Counted from the first letter of the stretch, positions 34,152 to 46,013 are shown. The stretch is 64,000 bases of DNA from Buddleja alternifolia (GCA_019426215.1 CM033395.1:17908569-17972568); one strand, 5' to 3'. The notes: generated from the letters alone by a model not told the origin. A program made the numbers and translations.

Positions 34152-37100
34152 CTCCCACTTACACTCAAAGCTAATCTCTATGGTATGTTATATCCATCTT
34201 CTAAAGAAGTTGCTTTAGCACCGCCTTTGATAATGGCTTAGTAAGTGGGTCAGCCACGAGCTGAGGCTATTTTCTACATGACAATATTGCCTCAATCCAA
34301 TGATTTCTCGAATAACTTCTATATATGTGTTTAGATTTGTTGTGAGACCTTGGTCCCTTAGCCTGCGGATAGCTCAATTGTCGTCACTCTACAGTGACAA
34401 CGGAATTTCCACTCTAAGAACCTTTTAAAGTTCATCTATGAACTTTTCAATCCAAACAACTTGTTTGGCAGCCTCAAAGGTTTGCCATACATTCAACCTT
34501 AGTTGTGGAATCGGTAGTTGTGCTTTGCTTAGAATCTATTCTAAGACACTGCTCCACTATTCAGAGGGAATACAGACTCATAAGTAGATTTTCCGATCAT
34601 CATTATCATATTCAAAATCCGAAAATATGTAATCGCTCCATGTTCATATAATCTTGGTTCTTCTCAAGTACCATAGAATATTTTTCATCGTATTTCAATG
34701 TTTCTCTCCTAGGTTAGCTTGACACCTACTTACTTCGCTACATGCAGAAGCAAGATCTCGTCCAACATGAGACATTCTACTTCCAAGGCATAGGCAATGC
34801 CACACATTTCTCTTTGATCATGTCATAGATTTAGAGAGATGAGGTCTATGTCTCATAGGCAAGAGACCTCTTCTAGAGTTTACCCATTAACCATTGAATT
34901 AGGACAATCTTTAGGTAGAGGGCTTGAGAGAGTCCTATTGCCCTATTCGCTCTATCTCTATAGGTGCAAATCCAAAGGACATAGGTATCTTCTCACAAGT
35001 CTTTGATGAAAAGAGTGCTTGAGAGCCTCGTTTTGACCCCAGTCAACGAGTCGATACAATATCAATTATATTAACTTGCTCCCACTGACCTTCTTGCACA
35101 CACACGGTTTATCTTCATTCTTGATGACATTGTGTCATTAGAGTGAAAATTACAACTACGAGGCGTCCATTTCATTCTATAAATAGACCTATGCAAATAC
35201 CACATGTTATGAGAATCAGACTTAGATATGAAGATTTTGGGCAGTTCTATTTGGACATCTTTCTAAAGGAATCCATGATGAATACGCCTTCACATCAATG
35301 TCTCAGATTCCATAATTCAAGTGTGCTACTATCGAAAGCCTAGTTTTAATGGATTTAATTATTACTGGGAGAAAAAGGGTCATCTCATATTCAATTCCCT
35401 TATATTGACTACGCGATTTTTCGCCTTCAACTTGGCCAAGCCAATCTAACTAATCAATCCATTCCCACTTTCAAAGTATTACATCATCTCGTATTGTTCA
35501 TGCCCACCGTCGCTTGGTCATGAGTAGAGGAATCATATTCATGGCTTCCTTCCGCTACAACAGCAGATTACCATATCTTTCAAGTGATTGAGATACTCTA
35601 CTAGATCATTGCATTGGCGGCAATGGTTTGAAAACCGGACCGGACAGGCCGGTCCGACCGGTTAAAACCGAAACCGGTTATGCGAAAAAACCTTTTAGGG
35701 GTCAAAGCCGGTCAGAACCGCGGTTCAACTGGTCAGAACCGGACTATTTTGAAAATAATGAAATTCAACCTTTTAAATTCTAAAAATCTGAAATTGACCC
35801 CTTTAAAATCTAAAAATATGCAATTGGCCCCCTAAAATATAGGAAATACATATTTTTTTTCTTCATATTTTCAGATATATATAGGAAATACATATTTTTT
35901 TCTTCATATTTTCATATTTTATATATTTAATAATATATTAATTATTATTTATTGCATAATTATGATGTCACCGGTTCGACCACGGTTGACCCGACGGTTG
36001 AACCGGTGACCCGTGACCCGGTCACTTTTTCGGTTCGCTATTCGGTTCGGTTTTCAGAGCACTGATTGGCGGTTGTGTCTTATTGGGCTTGGTTTGAATA
36101 GAGTCTATTTTGTTTCCCACAATCATCTTTCTACCACTCTTAGTTTTCTCGAACGATCTAATCTTTTGATAAATCGGGCCTCTAAAGTCACAATGATTCT
36201 TCAATCTTTGCGTAGGTGAAAGAGATCTCCTAGAGATTCATTGGGTTACCAAAAAATTTGTTTCTCAAAGAAACAACCTCGAAATATTTATCTTTATACT
36301 TTTTCAACTTATGTCAGGTATTTTCATACCCTCGTTTATTGAAAGACAACGCGTTCCTTGCATCAAATCTGATGTGGAATGTTGGGACGAAATTGGAGGG
36401 ACATATATTCAAGATATAAATGAGTTATGCTTCATCCACATTGAACCTTGCAATTTCTAGCATAGAACCAACATTGTCCAACATAGTCTTGTTCTCGCAT
36501 GAAACTACCCTATTCACTTAGGAAGTTGTTGGAAAGTGTCAATTATGAATCCATACGATGTTCTTTCTAAAGAACGGGTCAAAGCAGGTGATCACACATG
36601 TCAGTATGCAAAACTATAAAACTTGAGTGGTCTTTTAATATCTTCCCTGTAACGGGGTACCAAACAATTTTGCTAGTTTGTTCCAAGCATACTACGCACA
36701 ATACACTTAGTCTGGATGCTCGAATTTGCACAAACAACTATTTAGCAAGGACGTATGGTTGCTCGATTTATTTAAAAAATAAATTTTTAGCTCAAATGTT
36801 ACCAAACTTAAAGAAGTATTATTTAATGATCAAGTCAGAAAAACAACTATCTTATTTCCATTTGGTAAAACAAACCAATCATCCATCGCGAGTCCAGAAT
36901 TATCAAAAAGAACCTAGGTTAATCTCAAATGACTAGTTTCATTTCCGACTACCTCTTGTCCTACCAGCTCTGCACTTCCATCTAGCACTAGCTCGAAGAA
37001 GTCAGACATAGAACATTAGCTCTCCAAGAACTAAGTTCTATTCTCTATGTGCCTCATACCATAGCCCTACTCATTGACCCCTCTATTGGGACATGAGTAA
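34152..37100 (-). pseudogene. Decayed copia pol of element C
   Basis: No long frame survives, but the nucleotide sequence is collinear with element A/B. The polypurine tract and RNase H end (34152-34560) parallel 17998-18430, with TTTGTTGTGAGACCTTGGT shared. The RT region (34830-35130) parallels 18750-19060 (ATGTCTCATAGGCAAGA; CTCCCACTGACCTTCTTG). The integrase end (36375-36450) parallels 20035-20100 (GGACATATATTCAAGATAT). The protease region (36960-37010) parallels 21035. A hAT MITE interrupts at 35621-36064. Small plus-strand frames here are chance. It is an old, inactive relative of A/B. Confidence 0.72.
35621..36064. mobile_element. hAT-type MITE, 444 bp
   Basis: Ends CAATGGTTTGAAAACCGGAC (left) and CAGTGCTCTGAAAACCGAAC (right, reverse complement), with a perfect 8-bp duplication ATTGGCGG (35613-35620, 36065-36072). 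The subterminal regions carry many CCGGTT/AACCGG words in both orientations, plausible transposase-binding repeats. The centre is AT-rich. Non-coding. Confidence 0.9.
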
Positions 37101-38145
37101 TGCTTGCCAAAAGCATGTCATCTAATGATTTATTAAATTAGGTCACTTGGAATATTCTCAAGCAAAAGAACTAAAGGTCGTTTTTAAAGAGAGTTATATA
37201 ATACAGAAAAATGAGCCAAGATTTACGATCAGATGCTTTATATTGTAATTCAAGTTAAGGACTTGTATAATTACTTGTCTCCTACTACTTTTCTCAATTA
37301 TTGTACTCTCACTGTAATAATCAGAAACCTCGTTGGATGAGTTTCTTAGTGAGTGATTGAGGTCCTCAATGACTTAGACGAGTTGCAACCTTTTTCAATA
37401 TATGGCCCGTCTAGCCACTGAAGTGGTGCCTAGCACCAATTAGTTAAACTGATGTTTCAATCTCTTCGCCTCATGAATCACTTAACTGCAACCTTTTTTG
37501 ATATATAGGTGGTGATCCATCTGAGTCAATTCCTATCAACTCATATTAGTCTAACAATTTAATCTCACCTTGCAATTTTTTTCGATATATGGGCGAAATT
37601 GACTTCGACCGAAGGCATCAAATGCACTAAAGAAGATCGAGCACACATCTTAATATATAACCCCCTAATATCGGGACGATGCTATATATAAAATGCAGCC
37701 ATCTCTTTCTTTGATGGAGAGCCAGGATATCAAATATCTTTTACTTAGTATTTTAAGTGGGAAGATTTATAACATAGTTATGTTACTTTGTTATTTAGTC
37801 TCACTTTGCACATTAATTTCTTTCAGCACAATTAAGAAAATATAATAGTTAGAAAACGCCTAGCAATTCTAACAACACACTCATATGGACTTTATCTAGA
37901 TTAGCTCGAGCCAACGAGCCAATCGGGGAGGGATTCTATCTATTATAAGAGATTCCACCTATACAGAAAATCTAATCTTCGGGCTCCAAGCTTTCTGTGG
38001 AACCGCCATACTCCATTGGACCTATCTAATTTTATTACAAAGAAATGGGCCTTTACAAGTTTCTAATAAAATAAGGATACAAGCTGGGGGCCTCAAGCCA
38101 ATACAACCCAGATAAAAGAAAGAAAACCAAAACCCTAAGTCCATA
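37101..38145 (-). other. Leader of element C, part next to gag remnants
   Basis: No ORF; gag itself seems deleted. GCAACCTTTTT-type motifs recur at 37385, 37490 and 37575, each followed by a GATATAT word. Blocks match the A/B leader (CATATAACCCCC at 23226 and its counterpart near 37656). The region ends at the CCATA duplication of the solo LTR. Confidence 0.55.
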
Positions 38146-39130
38146 TGTAACACCCCAATTTATCTCACTCTGATTTTTATAATCCTATTATTTATCTATT
38201 AGTTTCACTTTTGAAAAGTTAAGTTACCAGATTGGGCTATTTTATAATTTTCCAAAGTATAGGGGCTATGTGCAAATTTTGTATTTTAAGAATTCGACCC
38301 CACTCATTATAATTCATCAATTCGACATAAATATTATTTATTTCAAGCTATCATAAATTCATCAAAACACTTTTGACCTATGTAAATATAGTTTTCTACT
38401 TTACGTTTTGATGTGCCCGTAACCGAACCTCTTACGACTTGTTGTAAACTCTCATGTTCGGAATTTATTGGACTTATTTTATGCCTACATAGCTTTTACT
38501 AACACCCGTCCACTCCGTAGAATGAGAAAAGTGGGTCAATTGTGTCTATCATGCTTTTTTTTTGTACTCAAGTAAAATTTAGCAATCTTCGAGGGCCTTT
38601 TTGCAAATACTTGGAAAGGTGGCACATTACTTTTCACCACTAGCTGATCATTTTACATCTAAGTTGCCACTTGTACTTGGTATATTACACCTTCAATCAA
38701 GATGAAGATGTATCTAATACAAACAAAATGAAGATGTATCTATTGCTTATGATAAATTCATCACCACCACCGCTTGGAGCCTTTTGTCTATTCTCTCTGA
38801 AATTTTCATGAATTTCACCTCAAGATTCTGCCAAATTCCTTGCCACCATCAATATAACAATATAGGCCAAGTTCTTCATTGCATGTTTCATCACAAATAC
38901 GTCACCATGATTCATCTTGGCAAATCATTACCCACCTCCAGATTTGTTGTGCACCGTTAGTTCAGCTCCGATTTCGACAGCGAGATGATGTCCAAATATG
39001 GACATCTTTACTGCATATTTATCCTAAGAGGACAAGGAATATCCCTGTGGAGTCATTATTTTCTAAGTAGTTCCATAGATGTGCAGATTCAGTCAACAAA
39101 GTACCCCGCAGTGTCCAGCTTCAAATTCCA

Positions 39131-39640
39131 GCAACTGTCCTTCCCTTTTTCCGTGCCCCGAAATCGCCCTTAACGGAATCGGATTGTATACCAAAGAACA
39201 CCGTTGGAAAGGCCCTTGAGTCTAGTTATTATTACAGGTGCGTTTTATTGGAAAATAGTAAGGAAACATTTCAGATTTTTCATTCAAAGTAACACCGGCT
39301 GTGTAAAGTTTCCATTTCCAGAAACTGTCTATCATTTTCGTTTTGCCTGAATCCAACATTCCAGTGGTATAATTGTACATAAAAGAACACCTTTGGAAAC
39401 CTGTATGAGTGTAGATGTTGTTACATGTGAGTTTTTCCGGAAAACATCATGTAAGCATTTCAGAATTTGCATCCAAAGCACCACTGCCACCACCCTGTTT
39501 TGAAATCCAGAAACTGTACTTCATTTTCTGTTGCCCAGAAAACATCCTTATCGTCCTTTTATTTCATCTTTAAGACCAGAATTGGAAAGATCTTTGAGTG
39601 TAGATGTTCATAAGGGTATGGCTTGCTAAAATCCGTGTTG
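39131..39640. repeat. Diverged 190-bp tandem repeat in the solo gypsy LTR
   Basis: CAGMAACTGT followed by a TCATTTTC-like word begins at 39131, 39321 and 39511, a period of 190 bp. Each unit then carries ACACC.TTGGAAA and GAGTGTAGATGTT-like words. The copies have drifted considerably. Confidence 0.7.
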
Positions 39641-40375
39641 TATCGTGATCATAAAGTAGATGTATTTGAAGGCTGCCAGGACTCCGCTGAAATTGATAGT
39701 CATGGGAACTCGACTTTGGAGGCTCGGCTTACCTTCTCTAAAATCATATGTTCGGATGAAGTTCGGATAGGGAGCAATATGATTTGATAAAGAATTTATG
39801 GATGATTAATTGGATTGTTGAGTATGATATTTATGCACTAAGAAGTCGTGAAAGTGACAATGCTTGGTTGTAGACAGAGGTGCACGGTGGTAGACGGAGG
39901 CACACAGTGGTGTTATCTCAAGTAACCTCGTATACAAATGAACACTGGAATTCGATCTTCATGATCTCAATTTCGTGATGATGGTGGGTAAGTCTTGGGT
40001 GCTTGCACTTGAGAGATGATTTCAAGAAACACATGATTGGACAAGTTGGTGAGGGTTCTAATTCCTTCTTATTGCTTGAATCAGCTTTACCCGCTTTCTT
40101 TACGTTTGAATGCCTTGTTTTGTTTCTAAACTATCTTATCGGTATCTTGGTGATTGTTTTGTGACGATTGTTGATTCCTAAATATCCTGTTCGGCTCAAT
40201 ATCATGTTATCCTCGATGATGATTCTTTTCGTGTTTATAGTACATGTCTTCCTTGAAATTGTCTTCGGTCTAATTGGTGTCAATTTCCTTATGTCTTGTT
40301 GTACCAATATCGAGTTCGTATGTTTCATCTTCTCATTGAAACCATTGTAATTCTTGGATCTACTCTGTCGACTAA

Positions 40376-40732
40376 GGGAGCTAAGTGCTACGCCGTGGGA
40401 GCCAACTCTTGAGGCTTCGGCGCAAAGTGCTACACGGCGAGAGCCACCTGTAGAGTCCCGAGGTCTGACATCCATCCGCGATATGTCTCTTTTCTTGATT
40501 TAAAGCTTTGATTCTTAAAGACAGAGTGAAGGGAACTAAGTGATACACCGTGGGAGCCACCTCTTGAGGCTTCGGTGCAAAGTGCTACACGGTGGGAGCC
40601 ACCTCTAAAGTCCTGACACCTATAAATCAGTGAAGGGAGCTAAGTGCTATACGGGGCAAAGTGCTACGTGACAGCGGGAGCCACCTCTTGAGCCCGTAGG
40701 AGCCACCTCTAGAGTCCCGACACTTGAAACCA
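40376..40732. repeat. GGGAGCCACCTCT tandem repeat in the solo gypsy LTR
   Basis: Units start GGGAGCTAAGTGCTAC at 40376, GGGAACTAAGTGATAC at 40531 and GGGAGCTAAGTGCTAT at 40635. Each carries GGGAGCCACCTCTTGAGG and AAAGTGCTACACGG words. The first interval is 155 bp and the second 104 bp, so units differ by internal loss. Confidence 0.75.
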
Positions 40733-41358
40733 TATGGTATGTATTGAAAGGTGTGAAGTCTCCTGCTTGTATGGGACAGTGGGGAGATGGAGCACAATCG
40801 TTTGACATAAGTTCTAAAGTACATGAGTTGTTCTCTTCGTTCTTAATTCATTTCGATACTCGGTTGATTGTCCTTCTGATATCTTGATTGATTCATTTAC
40901 TTGCTTCTATATATGTTTGTCTCTGTTATAATCTGCCGCTGCAGATTTCATTTCAATGACAAAAGGTAAAGCTACCCGTTAACCTACCTCATTGGGTCAT
41001 TCGGACTCATCTCTCCTTCTTTATTCCTTTTCAGATAAGCTTAGTATGTTGGATACGAAGGGGGAAATGAAGAGTAAAGGAAGCATTGGTTCGTTGCTAT
41101 TAGAAGGAGTTGTGTTTTAGGATGTATAATTGGGTATGATATGCTTGTCTTGGAGACCTTTGATCGATAGAGTTTTCGTTGACTTATGTACGACTGATGA
41201 AGGATGTATTGTTGGTTTAATTGGAATTTAAATGTTCACTTTCAGTATATAATGTATTGGTTTAGTTCTGACGCTTAGCGTTGGCTCGAGAAAGGACGGT
41301 CTCCTGGATCGAGCTAGCGTTGTGGTGTGGCAGGCCACCTTGGTCCGTGGGCGCTACA

Positions 41359-43558
41359 CCATATGAGGTGTCACCATCACATAATAAAGGGAGCACGTAA
41401 AACAATTAAACACATATATGGTGATCATATTAAATCTTATTTAATAAACAATTAAATCCAATTTAATTATTCGCGAGAATAAATCAAATTTAATTCGACT
41501 CCTTTAATCAAATTAAAGTAGACTATATCAAATATATCATATTCGAGGATTAAATCCAATTTAATCCAAGTAACATTAAATCCAATTTAAGTGGAATCAA
41601 AAAACAAACTCATAGAATTCAAAACTAATTAAAGCAAATTAAGTTCACACAATTCATGGGCTTAAAAGATTAAGTCCAATTTAATTTAATTTCATTTGGA
41701 AATTAAATTCAATTTAATTTACACAAGTGGATTAAATCAAATTAATCCTCGTAGAAATTAAATCCCATAAGAAGAATGTAATCTAATTTAATTCATGGCA
41801 AAATTAATTTCAACTTGATTTCTAGGGCTTAAAAGATTAAAACTTATTTAATCTTTTATCGAAATAGAGTCTAATAATATTTCTATGAAAGATTAAAACT
41901 TATTTTATCTATGCGAAAAAAGTCAAACTTAATCTCTTAGCCTAACTTAATCAAGTTCAAAATAAATCTAATCTATTTTGACTTCTTTAATTAAATGTAA
42001 TTTAATTAAAGTGAGACTATATCCAATAAAGTCTCTATGGGTGAACAAACCAAAAATACAAGCAATTAAGTCTAATTTAATTCCATAATCAAAATCAAAT
42101 CCAATATATTTTGAAGGGCTAGTTAAATTCAATTTGATCAAGAATAAAATCAAGTCCAACTTATTTTATTCACATGACTAAATATTATTTAATCAAAGTG
42201 TAACTAAATCAAATTTAATTACTAGAGAAGATCAGATTTTTATTTAACTAAAGGATATTTAAATCCAATTTAATTTTAAAACAAATCTAATTTATATACC
42301 CTTTAATTTGGAGATTAAATCTTAATTTACTTTATTAAATTTAATTTATTTTGATAGGCTAGTTAAAATTTAATTTTATCAAAAATGAAATCAACTCTAA
42401 CTTATTTTATTCATATGACTAAATATAATTTAATAAAAGTGTAATTAAATCAAATTTAATCATTAGAGAAGATCAAATTTCTAAATTAACTAAGGGGTAT
42501 TTAAATATAATTTAACTTTAAAATAAATCTAATTTATATACCCTTTCACCTAAGAAAATAAATTTAATTTCAATAACTTAAATCCACTTTAAATAAATTA
42601 AACTAAATCCAATTTAATTTAAATAAATTAAATCCAATTTAAAAAGAAATCCAAAATTAGAAATGGGACCATGAATTAATCCAATGGGGTAACCCACATG
42701 TATTGGGTCAAACCCAATACATATTTCAATTAATACGTTGGGCTCAAGCTCACCGATCTTTTAATTAATTCGCTGGGCCCAAGCCCTGCATATATATTGA
42801 TCAATAAGCTGGGCTCAAGCCCAGCGATCTTATAATCAATTCGCTGGGCTCTAGCAGTGTGTTAGGTTAACCACATCGCATTAAATGTGTCGGGCTTCAG
42901 CTCAACGCTGGATTAATATTGGTGTGTTGGGCTCAACACAACACAATGATAGTGTTGCCCTAAAGGCAACACTTCGTCAGCCGCTCCGTCATTATGGCTC
43001 CCGGCGCCGGCGATTTTGTCGTTTGCCGTCGACGGCGATCCATCGCCCCTGCTAAAAAAAAAATGGCGGCGCTGGTTCCCCAACCCCCAGCTGTGCAAAT
43101 TCGATTGCACGGCCGGTGAGAGGTGTTCACGGCGACGATGCAGCGTCGCCCTTTAGTAGCACGATCATTGCCTGTTCAGCGAAGGACGGTGGCGCTCACA
43201 ACGCCGTCTTTTGCCAACTAAGTCGTGCTGCTGTGTGATGCACAACAGCTTTTTTGAGTTGCCGGCAGCACCTTGCTGCCGGCGATGCGAAGTGACAGTT
43301 ATGGGCGGCGCTGCCACCAGCTTTATCCCTAAATTTTTGCAGATCGAATTTTTCTCTTGAAAATTTCAAATCCAGATTTTCGATCCATTCGAAAATTAAT
43401 TTCAGATTTAACAAATTCACCCAAAAATGAATTTAAATTTTTCGATCCATATTACATGATTCTGAATCATACAATTACGCATCAAACATTAGTATCAAAT
43501 AAACATATGAACGCATATACAAAAATCAACGAAGTCATAAATTTGGCTCTGATATCAC
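41359..43558 (-). other. Distal leader of element C: AT-rich array, hairpin repeats and PBS
   Basis: Non-coding. 41390-42640 is dominated by AAATCCAATTTAATT variants. 42700-42920 carries about six copies of a GCTGGGCTCAAGCCC word. 42960-43330 is abruptly GC-rich, with strong hairpins at 43025-43036, 43131-43150 and 43261-43283. An AT-rich stretch then leads to the degenerate reversed PBS at about 43545-43560. The small frames on the minus strand here (for example 43196-43420) look like chance in GC-rich leader. Confidence 0.65.
42708..42925. repeat. GGGCTCAAGCCC hairpin repeat
   Basis: Words such as TTGGGCTCAAGCTC, CTGGGCCCAAGCCC, CTGGGCTCAAGCCCAG and TCGGGCTTCAGCTC recur every 45-60 bp. The copy at 42808-42825 (GCTGGGCTCAAGCCCAGC) is a perfect palindromic hairpin. 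Confidence 0.75.
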
Positions 43559-44445
43559 TGTTGGAATCGTTACTCAAAATATGCAACAGATAAAAAATTT
43601 ATTCGATTCGCGAACCATGGATCAATTTAGACTTTTCGTTGATTTTAATCGATGAATGAGATAGAACAATTTACCTCTTGTAGCGTGTTCATTATCATGT
43701 TCATGACAGTAGCAACTCACGAGTTCCTACCTCTAAATTGTCATGCGAAGATGATGATCTTCAAAAGCTCCAACCTCTTCACCTAGCGACGGGGTGGACG
43801 GCCAGGGCTTATGAGAGGGAGAGGGTATTTTTTATTTTACTGATTTTCTCTAAGAAAACCTAACTCCAAGTTGTAGGTGTAAAAGTGATTAAGTGAATAA
43901 TGCTTTAATGACCAAGGCATTAAATAAACCAAGCGACTTACTCACCAAGCAGGGCCGGCCGTCCGGGCCGAGTTGGGATGGGCTTATTGGGCTCATCCAA
44001 TGTATAGCCCAATGTTAAGTAATTTAATTAATTAATCCAAGCCCAATCCAATTAGACAATCAATTAAATACTTATTCTTTTAATTAATAGTATATATTAG
44101 TTCCAAATTAATTCAACTATTAATATTGATTAAATAAATATATTTAACTCATACCATTAAATATATATTTATTAAATCAACACATCCATAACGATCAGTA
44201 GTTTCACATCCATGCAAAATTACTGAAATACCCTTTTGCAGTAAAACCATTTCATCCTATCATCTTCATATAGCGCGACTCTCTAAGCTCGTCTTGATTG
44301 ACATTGGGAGGATTCCAAGGATATAGTTATCACCAAGAGAGTCCCGTGAAGCTATACCGAAACCCAATCAAGCGCGAGATGAATATGTCATCACGAATCT
44401 TTTAAGTTACAAACACCGTATGCGTATAAACTCTTCACCGACGCA
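43559..44445 (-). repeat. Element C right (5') LTR, truncated
   Basis: TGTTGGAATCG follows the reversed PBS. It is collinear with the left LTR up to CTCTTCACCGACGCAT near 44445. There the expected GATCAAGTGAGAGTCATGG is replaced by CACTA-like sequence. About half the LTR is missing. Confidence 0.85.
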
Positions 44446-44930
44446 TACAAAATAGAGACGCATATTTCCAAATTAGAGACCGAATTATTCGATCGCTGAA
44501 TTAGAGACCGAATTATTCGGTCACTGAATCGGTCTCTAAAATATAATTTCATATTCCGTCGCGGAATCGTTCGCTAAATAATAATGGAAAATTGATGCCC
44601 ATCTCGGTCGCTAAATCCCGTAGCTAATTTGAAAATTAGAGACCGAAAATATCCGTCTCTAACTTAGGTAGTAAATCAACCATTTAGTTATGGATTTAGA
44701 GACGGAAATCACTCTGTCTCTGAATCAGTCTCTAATTCCGTAGCTGTCTTTACACTAAATTACTCCATTGGATATTTTTTTAAGAAAAAGAGACAGATCC
44801 GCATATCCGTCGGTAATCCGTCACTAATTAGCTACGGAACCCAAGTCGGTCTCAATTTCGGTCTCTGTTTAGAGACCGAATTCCATCGGTCTCTAAAATT
44901 CCGTCTTTGATACCCTGTTTTCTTGTAGTG
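44446..44930. mobile_element. CACTA (En/Spm-type) terminus and subterminal repeats
   Basis: The right end reads, as reverse complement, CACTACAAGAAAACAGGG, the canonical CACTA terminal repeat. Inside it are many copies of AGAGACCGAA and its complement in both orientations, as in CACTA subterminal regions. The left TIR is not recognisable: the sequence begins at the break in element C (ACGCAT near 44445). No transposase is present, so this is a truncated or degenerate non-autonomous copy. Confidence 0.78.
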
Positions 44931-45930
44931 AATGTTTGGTTGCAAAAGAAAGAAAACAAGAAAAGTTTGCTCAAATGATTAAAACTCACAAAATTACCTA
45001 ATTTGTCATAATGTAATGAAAGAAAGAGCCTCTTGAAAAACCTTGGTTGAATCACAATTTTGGCGATTTTGCCATTCTTACTAATCGCACTCAGTGATAA
45101 CACAAACATCTGCGAAAAATAAAATTTGAAAACCTTGAATATATTTCTTCACTTACCTAGATTGAGGATCCCAGTAGCAAATTGAAAATTCGAAGATGAA
45201 ATGAAATGAGTAGAATGAAGATAACACAAACATCTGCGAAAAATAAAATTTGAAAACCTTGAATATATTTCTTCACTTACCTAGATAGAGCCATAGAGGA
45301 ACCCAGTAGCAAATTGAAAATTCGAAGATGAAACGAAATCGGTAGAATGTAGATAATCAAACAACATTTTTTAATCCACAAATATAAATTCTGGAGAATA
45401 AGAATAAAACTACTTCAATTTGATGCACTTATCGAATTTTTTCTAATCGATCTCAGGTAGCTCTTATATACTTTTCCTTGTTAGTGGAGAGGAGAAAGAA
45501 AACAAGATGCACAACATAGATGAGAGAAACCATTTACATCAATTATGTATTGAGAATGGAGAAGTTTAAGACATAGTAAGCTAATGGAGAGACATGGGGA
45601 AGTTGAAGAGACAGATAGAAGTGGTCAGTTGCAACAGTAGAAAAGGATGATTGGGCCTCTAAGTGTTGTCAGTTTTGTTTCACCTAGCAAGTAGCTAAAG
45701 AAAGAGGCATTGTAGAGATGCGGAAAAATTAGTGTTCCAGTGTCACAAACCGCCATTTATAAGTAAAAACCCTATTTCCTTTATATATTATTATAGATGT
45801 ACGAGCATAACAGAAAAATAAAATAAAAGATAATGAACCAACAATTTCTAACATTTACAGAGGCAAAATGACGTAGCTTTTTACTTTTAAACTCGTGAGT
45901 TTTACATATAAGGAGTCAATTTTGAAGGGT
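44931..45930. other. Unassigned intergenic stretch with a 127-bp tandem duplication
   Basis: No credible gene. GATAACACAAACATCTGCG begins at 45095 and again at 45221, followed by nearly identical sequence through CAAATTGAAAATTCGAAGATG, so about 127 bp is duplicated in tandem. The second copy has small insertions. The rest is AT-rich without recognised features. Confidence 0.65.
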
Positions 45931-46013
45931 GATGGGCTCCCGTGATCTGGGGTTCCAGGTGATCCCCACCCACATGTATAGATATACATGTGGGGCAAGA
46001 CCTCAGGTCCCAG
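45931..46013. repeat. Imperfect foldback with a perfect 11-bp core
   Basis: CCACATGTATA-GA-TATACATGTGG (about 45970-45993) is a perfect core stem. The flanks (GGGCTCCCGTGATCTGGGG at left and CCTCAGGTCCCAGAAGCCCC at right) pair imperfectly, so the whole could fold as one long hairpin. It may be a small MITE relic; no target duplication could be set. Confidence 0.55.

Larger units (their letters stand above)
38146..41358 (+). mobile_element. Solo Ty3/gypsy-type LTR, about 3.2 kb
   Basis: It runs from TGTAACACCCCAATTTATC to GGGCGCTACA with a 5-bp duplication CCATA (38141-38145, 41359-41363); the flanks join to match element C leader. The TGTAACACCCC start and great length suggest a Tekay/Del-type chromovirus LTR. 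It holds two internal tandem arrays (about 39130-39640 and 40376-40732). No coding potential. Orientation is assumed from the TGTAACACCC end. Confidence 0.82.
16111..44445 (-). mobile_element. Copia element C (minus strand), decayed, carrying nested insertions
   Basis: The 3' LTR lies at the left (16111-16220 joined to 32586-34151 across the A/B insertion). The 5' LTR is at the right (43559-44445, truncated). Next to the left LTR is a polypurine tract read in reverse (AATCTCCCACTTA, 34152-34164). Next to the right LTR is a degenerate initiator-Met tRNA PBS in reverse (GGCTCTGATATCACTG, about 43545-43560, one change from GATACCACTG). The interior holds a stop-riddled copia pol (34152-37100), a very long leader, a solo gypsy LTR and a hAT MITE. 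The right end is lost at the CACTA junction, so no target duplication can be checked. Confidence 0.8.

Noticed and set aside
40131..40475. 114-codon minus-strand frame in the solo gypsy LTR
   Set aside because: It runs through a tandem array with no protein similarity that I can recognise.
40360..40740. CRISPR-like array
   Set aside because: The repeats are long, diverged and unevenly spaced (155 and 104 bp) and lie within a plant LTR. No cas genes are present.
42913..43420. Minus-strand frames at 42913-43110 and 43196-43420
   Set aside because: They sit in a hairpin-rich retrotransposon leader, lack motifs, and overlap palindromes that account for the open frame.
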